Part shown: positions 27,054 to 35,361 of the stretch, one piece after another
Layout: each line of letters begins with the position of its first letter
Position numbering within the stretch: position 1 is the first letter of the stretch
Assembly (NCBI RefSeq): GCF_900104575.1
Contig: NZ_LT629731.1
Location: 2,677,805-2,741,804, forward strand
Reading direction: 5' to 3'
Length of the DNA: 64,000 nt
DNA from: Bacillus tuaregi
GTDB taxonomy: Bacteria > Bacillota > Bacilli > Bacillales > Cytobacillaceae
The notes under the pieces: generated by a model
The model's input: only the letters and a program-made list of their open reading frames with translations
Database searches by the model: none
Told to the model about the DNA's origin: nothing
Translations under genes and position numbers: made by a program

Positions 27054-28289
27054 TTAGACTCCTTTTGGCAGTTCTCCGTTAGGACTAATTAATGAAACTG
27101 AGCAGTGATCAGTAAATACTTTATTAGCCATCCGATCGACATCTTCTTTTGTTACGGAATCAATTTGTTCCACAATCTCATCAAGAGAACGGTGCAGGCC
27201 CAATAGCAGCTCATTTTTACCGTTTCGACTCATCCGGCTGTTTGTACTTTCTAAGCTCAACATTAAGCTTCCTTTTAACTGCTCTTTACTATTTGTCAAT
27301 TCCTTCTCTGTAATACCATCTCTTTTTAAGACCGCAAGTGTTTCCTGGATAGTCTCATAAAGGAGATCAAGCTGCTTAGCACCTGTTCCTCCATAAATTG
27401 TTACAATCCCAGTATCCTCGAAAGCCGAATGGTAGGAGAAGACTGAATAGGCCAAACCTCTTTGCTCCCTGACATCCTGGAACAAACGGCTGCTCATACT
27501 GCCTCCCAGTATATTATTGAGCGAAATAAGACTATAAATGTCATCATGTCCAACCTGTAAGCCCTCATATCCAAGGCAAAGGTGCGCCTGTTCCGTTTCT
27601 TTTTTACGGGCAATCCTGTTTGTATGAAAAACAGGTATCGAGGTTTCAATCTCACGCTTGCCACCTTCATAGGATCCAAATAATGTCTCTACTTCTTTAA
27701 TAAAAGCATCTGATATATTACCTGCTACCGATATAACTACATGTTCGGGAGTATACATGCTATGTACATATTCCTTTAATGTGTCACTTGTAAAGGTTGA
27801 TAAGGTTTCCTCAGTACCTAAAATGGGATAGCCGAGTGAATGATCCTCGTAAATGGCTTTACTAAGTAAATCATGAACAATGTCATCTGGCGTATCTTCA
27901 TACATCTTTATTTCTTCATAGACAACATTTTTTTCTTTGACTAATTCTTCTTCCACAAATGTCGAATTAAAAAACATATCAGCTAGTACTTCTAAGGCAA
28001 ACTGTGCATGGTTATCAAGAACTTTTGCATAGTAGCAGGTATATTCCTTTGACGTAAAGGCATTTACCTGCCCACCGATACTATCAAAGGACTCCGCAAT
28101 CTCACGTGCAGTTCGTGTCTTTGTTCCCTTAAAGAACATATGCTCCAAAAAGTGGGAAATCCCATTATTAGCTGGAGTCTCATTTCGTGATCCGGTACCA
28201 ATCCATACACCGATTGCAACAGAACGAACGGTTGGAATATTTTCTAATACGACTCTAACACCATTTTGACATGTATATTTCTTGATCAA
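27054..28289 (-). CDS. mlpA: M16 family zinc peptidase MlpA (YmxG)
   Basis: A 411-residue mitochondrial-processing-peptidase-like protein. The zinc motif is HFLEH (residues 46-50) with the downstream Glu in VVYEEIKMYED. The C-terminal half has the R/Y motif region (QDVREQRGLAYSV). The start is TTG at 28289, with AGGAGG 7 nt upstream and MIKKYTCQNGVRVVLEN matching the B. subtilis protein. An open frame continuing to 28391 is read-through of the upstream repeat element. In B. subtilis MlpA is reported as a negative regulator of extracellular protease (aprE) expression; the direct substrate is unknown. Confidence 0.95.
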   Translation of the reverse strand: MIKKYTCQNGVRVVLENIPTVRSVAIGVWIGTGSRNETPANNGISHFLEHMFFKGTKTRTAREIAESFDSIGGQVNAFTSKEYTCYYAKVLDNHAQFALEVLADMFFNSTFVEEELVKEKNVVYEEIKMYEDTPDDIVHDLLSKAIYEDHSLGYPILGTEETLSTFTSDTLKEYVHSMYTPEHVVISVAGNISDAFIKEVETLFGSYEGGKREIETSIPVFHTNRIARKKETEQAHLCLGYEGLQVGHDDIYSLISLNNILGGSMSSRLFQDVREQRGLAYSVFSYHSAFEDTGIVTIYGGTGAKQLDLLYETIQETLAVLKRDGITEKELTNSKEQLKGSLMLSLESTNSRMSRNGKNELLLGLHRSLDEIVEQIDSVTKEDVDRMANKVFTDHCSVSLISPNGELPKGV

Positions 28290-28333
28290 ATAAACTCCTC
28301 CTGTTCTAAACCTCAGTTGCTTCATTGCCAAAT

Positions 28334-28556
28334 CAAATTCGCCCGTCGAATTTGCGTCCGGATTACCTGAGCTCGCTCGATAAACTACCATTAAAAATCC
28401 GAGACATCCGCCGGAGGCTTAACTTCATTCAGCCGGGGTTTGAAACCTCACTGAATCGAAGTACCATTTGCATTCATCCCCCACTTGTAGAAGTGGAAGA
28501 CTTCTGTACCTGTCGCAAGCTTTCGGTACAAAAAGCTTATGCTGAATGAAGTTAAA
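28334..28556 (-). repeat. structured intergenic repeat, copy A
   Basis: A 223-bp element between the ylxY stop and the mlpA ribosome-binding site; orientation is given as the transcribed strand. It shares with copy B (34895-35084) a block of about 100 bp containing 43 identical bases (28391-28433). Visible structure: TTAACTTCATTCAGC (28419-28433) pairs perfectly with GCTGAATGAAGTTAA (28541-28555); CAAATTCG/CGAATTTG forms an 8-bp hairpin at the mlpA-proximal edge; CCACTT-GTAG-AAGTGG lies inside the long stem. Copy A has about 33 bp more than B inside the stem, and these can form a TGTACC/GGTACA hairpin. There is no open reading frame of its own and no clear target duplication. Confidence 0.85.
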
Positions 28557-28634
28557 ACTTTTTCATCCTATGCCAAGTAAGTATATACTAATAACGTTAT
28601 TTTTTCCAAAATCTTGACTTTTAGGCAAAATAAC

Positions 28635-29621
28635 TCAATTTTTAGGTTTTTTCTCTATTTTCCCCTCGGGAAAGTTTTCCATTATTCTATCTTCATTTAG
28701 TAATTCAGTAATTGTGTCAATCTGTAAACCTTTCCCCTTTATCCTAACAATTAATTGATCTAATGATTTTGCCGTTGAGGAAGTGGGGTGCATGAGAATA
28801 ATGGCACCATTATGTACCTTGCTCATCACTCGATTGATTAATACATCAGGTGAGGGTTTTTGCCAATCAACCGTATCAACGCTCCACATAATAGTCCCCA
28901 TTTTTTCTTCAGCTGCAACCGAAATCACTTCATCACGAAAGCTACCACTAGGAGGTGCGAACCATTCCGGGTTCAATCCTGTCGTGGCTTTAATGACTTC
29001 ATTTGTTCTCATAATTTCTTGACGTATTTTAGTTGTTGAGCTTACTTTTAAATCTGGATGAGTAAAAGAATGATTCCCTACCTCATGTCCTGCATCAGCA
29101 ATCAGTTTTGCAAGCTCAGGGTTTTTTTGAACCCATCTTCCTTCTAGAAAAAAGGTTGCCTTAATATGATGACTTTTCAAAGTAGCTAGCATTTCCGATA
29201 AATATTCATTTCCCCAGGCAACATTTATGATAAAGCTAACCATTGGTTTATCTGGATGTCCTTTGTAAACAGGTGCAGGCGGAAGCTCATCAAGATGAAC
29301 CTTTGGCTTTATTTGTCTAAAGACCAGCTTGTCTTCCACAAATTCACCGCTGCTTTTCATTTTTTTATAAGAAGCTTCAGCATCGACCTTTAAGCCATTA
29401 TAGCCAGGGATCGCCTTCCAGATTGGGTCAATTTTTGCATCGCTAGGAGGAACTTCATATTCTTCACTTTTCAAGACAATTTCTTGAAAAAGAGAATCCT
29501 TTGGTTTACTTACCGAAAATGAACTACCCTTCATGTTACTTAAATATTCAGTCGTAAAAGGATTGCTAACCAGCATGAAAGCCACTACAAAAATAAATCC
29601 AAAAACAAACATTTTTTTCAT
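28635..29621 (-). CDS. ylxY: YlxY, NodB-homology (polysaccharide deacetylase-like) sporulation protein
   Basis: A 328-residue exported protein with an N-terminal hydrophobic signal/anchor (residues 4-20) and a NodB domain from about residue 125. The zinc-binding HSFTH motif is present (GHEVGNHSFTHPDL), as is the later WSVDTVDW segment. The usual first motif TFDDGP is replaced by SFIINVAWGN, so the catalytic Asp pair is missing; as I recall this is a family feature of YlxY. Deacetylase activity is therefore doubtful. It lies between pnp and mlpA as in B. subtilis. A role in spore cortex or cell wall is inferred only. Confidence 0.92.
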   Translation of the reverse strand: MKKMFVFGFIFVVAFMLVSNPFTTEYLSNMKGSSFSVSKPKDSLFQEIVLKSEEYEVPPSDAKIDPIWKAIPGYNGLKVDAEASYKKMKSSGEFVEDKLVFRQIKPKVHLDELPPAPVYKGHPDKPMVSFIINVAWGNEYLSEMLATLKSHHIKATFFLEGRWVQKNPELAKLIADAGHEVGNHSFTHPDLKVSSTTKIRQEIMRTNEVIKATTGLNPEWFAPPSGSFRDEVISVAAEEKMGTIMWSVDTVDWQKPSPDVLINRVMSKVHNGAIILMHPTSSTAKSLDQLIVRIKGKGLQIDTITELLNEDRIMENFPEGKIEKKPKN

Positions 29622-29713
29622 TGAACCTGCCTCCTCCTTTTAAAATATGAAAAAGAGGGACAAGGTAGAACGAAAAAAGGAAGCAGAATCGATTGTTCAC
29701 CTGACCTAGAAGA

Positions 29714-29748
29714 ACAAAAAGAAACAGCCAGATCTCCTGACTGTTTTT
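29714..29748 (-). terminator. intrinsic terminator after pnp
   Basis: AAACAGTCAG / CTGGCTGTTT stem with a U-G pair and 5-base loop, followed by CUUUUUG in the minus-strand RNA. Confidence 0.75.
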
Positions 29749-29762
29749 CATGGTCTTATTTG

Positions 29763-31883
29763 TTATTTCTGCGTACTTTGTTCGTGCTCACGCTGCTCCT
29801 TTAAGACTGCCTTTCGAGAAAGGTTGACACGTCCCTGTTTGTCGATTTCAAGAACTTTAACTAGCATTTCGTCACCAATCTTCACGACGTCTTCTACTTT
29901 CCCAACTCGCTCTTCTGCTAGTTCAGAAATGTGTACAAGACCATCCTTACCCTGGAATATTTCAACGAATGCACCAAATTTCTCGATTCGCTTCACTTTG
30001 CCAAGATACAACTGACCTGCTACGACTTCTCGAACAATATCCTCAATAATATGCTTGGCCTTTTGATTCATTTCCTCATCTACAGAAGAAATAAAGACCG
30101 TACCATCCTGCTCAATATCAATTTTTACGCCTGTTTCTTCGATAATCTTATTGATTTGTTTACCGCTTGGTCCAATAACATCACGAATTTTATCAGGGTT
30201 AATGGACATTGTTAGAATTTTAGGAGCAAACTTAGATAGTTGACCTCTTGGACTATCGATAGTAGCCAGCATAGAATCTAAAATTTGCATACGACCTTTT
30301 TTCGCCTGCTGCAATGCTTCTTCTATAATTTCACGAGAAAGCCCTTCAATTTTTATATCCATTTGTAAGGCTGTTACACCTTTAGCTGTCCCAGCAACTT
30401 TAAAATCCATATCACCAAGGTGATCTTCCATCCCTTGGATATCGGTTAAAATTGTATAGTATTCACCTGACTTCACTAATCCCATGGCAATACCAGCAAC
30501 AGGTGCTTTAATTGGCACCCCAGCGTCCATCATAGCAAGTGTGCTCGCACAAATACTAGCTTGAGACGTTGACCCATTTGATTCCAATACTTCCGAAACT
30601 AAGCGAATCGTATATGGAAATTCCTTATCATCTGGTATAACAGCGACTAACGCCCGTTCTCCTAATGCACCATGGCCAATTTCACGGCGGCCCGGACCAC
30701 GCATTGGTCCTGTTTCACCAACACTAAAATTAGGAAAATTATAGTGATGCATAAACCGCTTTTCTTCTTCAAGCCCTAGTCCATCTAATATTTGAACGTC
30801 ACCTAAGGCACCAAGAGTACAAATACTTAAGGCCTGCGTTTGTCCACGTGTAAACAAGCCGGAACCATGTGTACGAGGTAAAATATTAACTTCAGAAGAT
30901 AACGGACGAATTTCATCAACACCACGTCCATCAGGTCGTACCTTCTCTTCTGTAATTAGACGACGGACTTCACCTTTAACAAGCTTATCTAATATTTGTT
31001 TAACCTGCTTTAAGGTCTCTTCCTCGGCTTCTTTTTCTTCATATTTGCTCATGACAAGATCTTTTACTTTCTTAATCGCTTCCTCGCGAGCATGTTTCTC
31101 TTGCACTTGAATCGCTTGAATCATATCCGATTCACAAAGCGAACGAATCTCTGCTTCTAATTCTGAATCAAGCTCAAAAAGAACTACTTCAAGTTTTTCT
31201 TTACCGATTTCTGCAACAATCGTTTCTTGGAAGGCGATTAATCGCTTGATTTCTTCATGTCCAAACATAATCGCTTCTAACATGATTTCTTCTGGTACTT
31301 CATCTGCACCTGCTTCAACCATATTAATGGCATCCTTAGTTCCAGCGACAATTAAATGAATATCACTTTGTTCTTCTTGTTCCACGGTAGGGTTGATAAT
31401 AAACTGACCATCAATTCTTCCAACTGTCACGCCTGCAATTGGTCCTTTGAATGGAATATCCGACACGCTTAGTGCAAGTGAGGAACCAAACATTGCAGCC
31501 ATCTCAGTTGAACAATCCTGGTCCACACTCATTACCATGCTGACAACTTGAACTTCATTCCTAAATCCATCAGCAAATAAGGGGCGAATTGGTCTGTCAA
31601 TTAATCGACTAGCAAGTATTGCCCGTTCACTTGGACGACCCTCTCTTTTAATAAACCCGCCGGGGATTTTTCCAACTGCATACAGACGTTCCTCATAATT
31701 TACAGTTAACGGAAAAAAGTCAACGTTTTTTGGCTCCTTTGAAGCGGTTGCAGTACTTAATACTGCTGAATCACCATAGCGAACTAAAACAGCACCATTC
31801 GCTTGTTTAGCTAACTGTCCAATTTCAACTGTTAAATTTCGGCCAGCCCAATTTATTGAATAAACATGCTTATCTTGTCCCAT
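29763..31883 (-). CDS. pnp: polyribonucleotide nucleotidyltransferase (PNPase)
   Basis: A 706-residue protein of standard length: RNase PH domain 1 (about 10-140), a helical linker, RNase PH domain 2 (about 310-540, with [10 protein letters not shown]), a KH domain (about 555-615) and an S1 domain (about 620-690). It degrades RNA 3' to 5' by phosphorolysis and is a partner of RNase Y. A promoter-like sequence and a 5'-terminal hairpin precede it. It follows rpsO, the usual bacterial rpsO-pnp order, with an rpsO terminator between. Confidence 0.98.
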   Translation of the reverse strand: MGQDKHVYSINWAGRNLTVEIGQLAKQANGAVLVRYGDSAVLSTATASKEPKNVDFFPLTVNYEERLYAVGKIPGGFIKREGRPSERAILASRLIDRPIRPLFADGFRNEVQVVSMVMSVDQDCSTEMAAMFGSSLALSVSDIPFKGPIAGVTVGRIDGQFIINPTVEQEEQSDIHLIVAGTKDAINMVEAGADEVPEEIMLEAIMFGHEEIKRLIAFQETIVAEIGKEKLEVVLFELDSELEAEIRSLCESDMIQAIQVQEKHAREEAIKKVKDLVMSKYEEKEAEEETLKQVKQILDKLVKGEVRRLITEEKVRPDGRGVDEIRPLSSEVNILPRTHGSGLFTRGQTQALSICTLGALGDVQILDGLGLEEEKRFMHHYNFPNFSVGETGPMRGPGRREIGHGALGERALVAVIPDDKEFPYTIRLVSEVLESNGSTSQASICASTLAMMDAGVPIKAPVAGIAMGLVKSGEYYTILTDIQGMEDHLGDMDFKVAGTAKGVTALQMDIKIEGLSREIIEEALQQAKKGRMQILDSMLATIDSPRGQLSKFAPKILTMSINPDKIRDVIGPSGKQINKIIEETGVKIDIEQDGTVFISSVDEEMNQKAKHIIEDIVREVVAGQLYLGKVKRIEKFGAFVEIFQGKDGLVHISELAEERVGKVEDVVKIGDEMLVKVLEIDKQGRVNLSRKAVLKEQREHEQSTQK

Positions 31884-31920
31884 TCATTTATTACTCCTCT
31901 CTACCTAAAATACATTAGAG

Positions 31921-31951
31921 GTACTGCGAAACATTATCCATTCGCACATAC
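31921..31951 (-). other. 5'-terminal hairpin of the pnp leader
   Basis: TGCGAA (31941-31946 in minus-strand reading) pairs with TTCGCA (31925-31930), with a GTA/TAC extension and a 10-base loop. It begins within a few bases of the predicted pnp transcription start. In other bacteria pnp leaders carry hairpins used for autoregulation. Confidence 0.45.
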
Positions 31952-31959
31952 TTATTCTA

Positions 31960-31988
31960 TATATATAAAGCAGTTTTCATTTAGTAAA
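31960..31988 (-). promoter_or_regulatory. possible sigma-A promoter of pnp
   Basis: Minus-strand TTTACT (31983-31988), 17-bp spacer, TATATA (31960-31965). Both boxes match consensus at 4 of 6 positions. Confidence 0.4.
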
Positions 31989-32094
31989 ACATAGCTATTA
32001 CTATTATGTACATTTTTTAAAAAAATTAAGCTCTGCTATAGTACAATTCAACGCAAATATCTCTACCCATATTATGGTATCTAATTTTACGCTA

Positions 32095-32122
32095 ATAAAA
32101 AAGCGGGAAAAATCCCGCTTTT
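32095..32122 (-). terminator. intrinsic terminator after rpsO
   Basis: AAAAGCGGGA / TCCCGCTTTT stem with a 4-base loop and U-rich flank, directly after the rpsO stop. Confidence 0.88.
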
Positions 32123-32128
32123 CATTGA

Positions 32129-32404
<276 letters not shown>

Positions 32405-32493
32405 TCACCTCCTAAATTTTTCAAATCCCCTATTACTGAGCAAACGTTGGTGAGTCGTATTGCCAAGCAAAGGTTCAATTTGATACGTTAATA

Positions 32494-32522
32494 AGAATAC
32501 AACTTTTTACGATAAAATGCAA
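32494..32522 (-). promoter_or_regulatory. sigma-A promoter of rpsO
   Basis: Minus-strand TTGCAT (32517-32522), 17-bp spacer, TATTCT (32494-32499). The -35 box lies inside the last codons of ribF. Confidence 0.5.
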
Positions 32523-33481
32523 GTTTCTTTCCTGATTTTTTCAAAGTAATCATGGGCCTGTGCTTTATCTTTTTCAATTTGTGCAATAAGCTCATCAATG
32601 CCAGAAAACTTTTGTTCACTCCGCAGCCGGCGATGCCACTCAATGGTCACTTTTTCATCATAAATGTAGCGGTCAAAATCAAAAATAAATACCTCGATAG
32701 ATGGTTTATCGGTCTGTTCCTTATGAAAGGTCGGCTTATAGCCAACATTACATACACCCTTGAAGGTCTCACCGCTTTTTTCAATCGTTAACTTTACTGC
32801 ATAAACACCGGTCGGAGGCAGTAAATAATCATCATGAATATCAATATTTGCTGTTGGAAATCCAATCGTCCTGCCTCGTTTTTCACCATGAATAACCTTA
32901 CCTTTTGTTGTATAAAAACGACCAAGAAAATGTGGAAGTTGCTCCATTCTTCCATCATGAATACAGCCTCTAATCGCTGTGGAGCTTATTTTTTCCTGTC
33001 CATATTGCAGTTTATCCACAACGGAAAAAGTAAACATTTCTCTTGCATGGAATGGTAATGTTTCCATTGTCCCCTTGCCCATACGGCCATATGTATAATC
33101 AAAACCTGCCACAACATGCTTAACGTTTAAATCAATCAAAAATCGATCAACATATTCCTGAGGTAATAAGTTGGCAAATTCTTCTGTAAAACGAACAATA
33201 AAAAAATAATCAATGCCTAAATCATGGATTAACCTGATTTTTTCTTCAAGCGGGGTAATATATTGAACATGCTGTACACTTCTACCCAATACAACTGAAG
33301 GATGCGGATTAAACGACATTACAGCGCTTTTATAGCCTTTTTGGTCAGCTTCCCTTTTTGCAGCTGCAATTACTTTTTGATGTCCAAGATGTACACCATC
33401 AAAAAACCCTAAAGCCATTGCCAATGGCGGGATGTCCTCTTTTTTCATATAATGCGGATGATCTAAATAATATACTTCCAC
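32507..33481 (-). CDS. ribF: bifunctional riboflavin kinase / FAD synthetase
   Basis: A 324-residue protein (called ribC in B. subtilis). The N-terminal nucleotidyltransferase domain shows ALGFFDGVHLGHQ and, later, the SSTAIR motif; the C-terminal flavokinase domain shows TIGFPTANI. It phosphorylates riboflavin to FMN and adenylylates FMN to FAD. I place the start at the GTG at 33481, with AAGGTG about 9 nt upstream; a GTG four codons earlier overlaps that site. It follows truB by 30 bp, as in the B. subtilis truB-ribC-rpsO order. Confidence 0.95.
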   Translation of the reverse strand: MEVYYLDHPHYMKKEDIPPLAMALGFFDGVHLGHQKVIAAAKREADQKGYKSAVMSFNPHPSVVLGRSVQHVQYITPLEEKIRLIHDLGIDYFFIVRFTEEFANLLPQEYVDRFLIDLNVKHVVAGFDYTYGRMGKGTMETLPFHAREMFTFSVVDKLQYGQEKISSTAIRGCIHDGRMEQLPHFLGRFYTTKGKVIHGEKRGRTIGFPTANIDIHDDYLLPPTGVYAVKLTIEKSGETFKGVCNVGYKPTFHKEQTDKPSIEVFIFDFDRYIYDEKVTIEWHRRLRSEQKFSGIDELIAQIEKDKAQAHDYFEKIRKETCILS

Positions 33482-33511
33482 TTTCGGTATCACCTTTTCT
33501 TTAAAGCATGC

Positions 33512-34429
33512 TTACTCTATAGCTCTTAGCACTTTTGCTGGCTTCATCATCCCGGGCTTTGTAGGATGATGCATATATATCGCTAAAGCTTGGCCAGCTT
33601 CTGTTTCAACCACAATTGGATTCTTTTCATGTATGAAGGTATTAGGAATAGGTATAATAGCTCCATTTTTGACTTTCTCCGCTATTTTATCACTAATCAT
33701 ATATTTGGGCAAATGAGCTAATGCCGCCTCAAGAGGAAATAATAAATCAGAAATCGTCCCTGCTTCAACCTTTGCTTCAATCTCTTCAAATGTGACGCAA
33801 TCAGAAAGTGAAAAGGAAGCTGATTGAATTCGGCTTAAAGCTGACATATGGGCAGGATAACCTAGCGCTTCTCCAATCATCACAGCAAGAGTGCGAATAT
33901 AGGTTCCTTTACTGCATGATACTCGAAACCGAAATGTAATTTGCTCGCCGCTAAAGGACTCGCGATCATCAAGAAGATCGATTGAGTAGATTGTAACCGT
34001 TCTGGTTGGGCGCTCAACTTCAATTCCTTGTCTAGCATACTCATATAACCGTTTGCCATTGACTTTAACAGCCGAATACATGGGAGGTGTTTGGGTTATG
34101 GTACCTGTTAACTCCTTCAGTACAGCGAAAATTTCCCCGCGGTCAATAATCCGGTCAATCGGCTTTCGTTCAATTATTTCTCCAGCAGCGTCTTCCGTGC
34201 TGGTTGAAAATCCAATTGTCACTTCTCCTTCATATGCTTTACCAGCATCCGTTATGTATTCTGCAACCTTAGTTGCTCTTCCAAGGCAAATGGGTAATAC
34301 TCCCGTTACATCAGGGTCGAGAGTTCCAGTATGACCAACTTTTTTCATATGAAGTATTTTTCTTAATTTAAATACACAATCATGTGATGTCATCCCTGCA
34401 GGCTTATAAAGTGGAATAATTCCTTCCAT
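33512..34429 (-). CDS. truB: tRNA pseudouridine(55) synthase
   Basis: A 305-residue protein with catalytic Asp38 in the GHTGTLDP motif and a C-terminal PUA-like region. It makes the universal pseudouridine 55 in the T loop of tRNAs and helps tRNA folding. AAAGGA lies upstream of the ATG. A strong terminator separates it from rbfA, so truB-ribF may rely on read-through or on a promoter I cannot see in the 69-bp gap. Confidence 0.97.
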   Translation of the reverse strand: MEGIIPLYKPAGMTSHDCVFKLRKILHMKKVGHTGTLDPDVTGVLPICLGRATKVAEYITDAGKAYEGEVTIGFSTSTEDAAGEIIERKPIDRIIDRGEIFAVLKELTGTITQTPPMYSAVKVNGKRLYEYARQGIEVERPTRTVTIYSIDLLDDRESFSGEQITFRFRVSCSKGTYIRTLAVMIGEALGYPAHMSALSRIQSASFSLSDCVTFEEIEAKVEAGTISDLLFPLEAALAHLPKYMISDKIAEKVKNGAIIPIPNTFIHEKNPIVVETEAGQALAIYMHHPTKPGMMKPAKVLRAIE

Positions 34430-34451
34430 TATGTTTAGGTCCTTTCTTATT

Positions 34452-34490
34452 CTGAAAAAAATGGATAGACACTAGGTCTATCCATTTTTT
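34452..34490 (-). terminator. intrinsic terminator between rbfA and truB
   Basis: AAAAAATGGATAGAC / GTCTATCCATTTTTT perfect 15-bp stem with a 5-base loop, continuing into U residues. It is symmetrical enough to act in both directions, though no plus-strand gene enters it. Confidence 0.85.
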
Positions 34491-34498
34491 CAGCCTTG

Positions 34499-34876
34499 TT
34501 ATGATGGTTCATTTTCATTTTGTTCGTTTACTTTTTCTTCCTTGTGAATCTGATGCAGTAAAGTATCAATACGGTGTCCATAATCGATGGATTCATCAAA
34601 TTCAAACAAGATTTCAGGTGTTTTACGCAAACGAATTCGTTGTCCAATTTCAGAACGAATAAAACCTTTTGCTTTTGCAAGTCCTATTAACGTATTTTCG
34701 CGCTGCTTTTCGTCACCTAAAACTGAAATATAAACGGTTGCCTGCTGCAGGTCACCCGTAACCTGTACATCAGTAACAGTAACAAAGCCAATACGGGGAT
34801 CTTTAATTTTGCGCCCGATAATTTCACCAAGCTCTTTTTTCATTTGCTCCCCAACCCGATTTGCTCTAACGCTCAT
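34499..34876 (-). CDS. rbfA: ribosome-binding factor A
   Basis: A 125-residue KH-fold protein beginning [20 protein letters not shown], with the conserved [13 protein letters not shown] segment and an acidic C-terminal tail. It assists late 30S maturation and cold adaptation. The start is the ATG after GAGGTGA; an open frame running on to 34897 enters the adjacent repeat element and is not likely to be translated. The repeat copy B begins 19 bp upstream of this start codon, directly against the ribosome-binding site. Confidence 0.95.
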   Translation of the reverse strand: MSVRANRVGEQMKKELGEIIGRKIKDPRIGFVTVTDVQVTGDLQQATVYISVLGDEKQRENTLIGLAKAKGFIRSEIGQRIRLRKTPEILFEFDESIDYGHRIDTLLHQIHKEEKVNEQNENEPS

Positions 34877-34894
34877 AATCTCACCTCGTTTACT

Positions 34895-35084
34895 CAAATT
34901 CGCTTGTCGAATTTGCGTCCGGATTTTTATCGATCTCGCTCGATAAATTACCTTTAAAAATCCGAGACATCCGCCGGAGGCTTAACTTCATTCAGCAGGG
35001 GTTTGAACCCCCAATGAATCGAAGCTTAATTTGCATTCATCTCTTAACTTTAGAAGTGAAGGACTTCTGCTGAATGAAGTTAAA
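34895..35084 (-). repeat. structured intergenic repeat, copy B
   Basis: A 190-bp element filling the whole ylxP-rbfA gap, in the same orientation as copy A (28334-28556). The identical block is 34954-34996. TTAACTTCATTCAGCA (34982-34997) pairs perfectly with TGCTGAATGAAGTTAA (35068-35083). Other visible stems: CAAATTCG/CGAATTTG at the rbfA edge, GGATTTTT/AAAAATCC enclosing ATCGA/TCGAT, GGGGTTTGAACCCC, ATGAAT/ATTCAT, and an AACTT-TAG-AAGTG hairpin. The TAA stop codon of ylxP is formed by the element edge. Bases in the inner hairpin differ from copy A in a largely pair-preserving way. Confidence 0.85.
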
Positions 35085-35361
35085 GCCATTCTATATCGGT
35101 GATGGTTCGTTCCAATTCTGGAAACGAATCAATAAACTTAAGGGCATTCTGCAATTCCTTTTCTACCCCTATTTGGGCAGACGCAACTGCAGTTATAGCC
35201 ATTTTACTTCTTTGCCAGGTATCTTGAAAGTCCACCTCAGCAACTGAAACATTATATTTTTGCTTTAACCGTGTCATAACTCTTTGTAGGACTGCTCGCT
35301 TTTCTTTTAAGGAATGAGCATCGTAAATAATAAGTTCGAAGGCGGCAAGCCCAACTATCAT
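35080..35361 (-). CDS. ylxP: DUF503 family protein YlxP
   Basis: A 93-residue protein, full length for the YlxP/DUF503 family (YDAHSLKEKRAVLQRVMTRL). Its ATG overlaps the infB stop by one base (TAATG), so the two are translationally coupled. The function is unassigned; place in the infB-rbfA operon suggests a ribosome or RNA role. Its stop codon is supplied by the first bases of repeat copy B, yet the C-terminus (DIEWL) has the normal family length. Confidence 0.92.
   Translation of the reverse strand: MIVGLAAFELIIYDAHSLKEKRAVLQRVMTRLKQKYNVSVAEVDFQDTWQRSKMAITAVASAQIGVEKELQNALKFIDSFPELERTITDIEWL

Noticed and set aside
28290-28391. N-terminal extension of mlpA to an ATG at 28391
   Set aside because: It reads through repeat copy A, and AGGAGG with a TTG at 28289 gives the family N-terminus.
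33482-33511. FMN riboswitch ahead of ribF
   Set aside because: The truB-ribF gap is only 30 bp and contains no RFN element.
34982-35083. tRNA-like T-arm (GGGGTTTGAACCCC) in repeat copy B
   Set aside because: No acceptor stem, D-arm or anticodon arm; copy A has a mismatch in the same stem. It is part of the repeat, not a tRNA.
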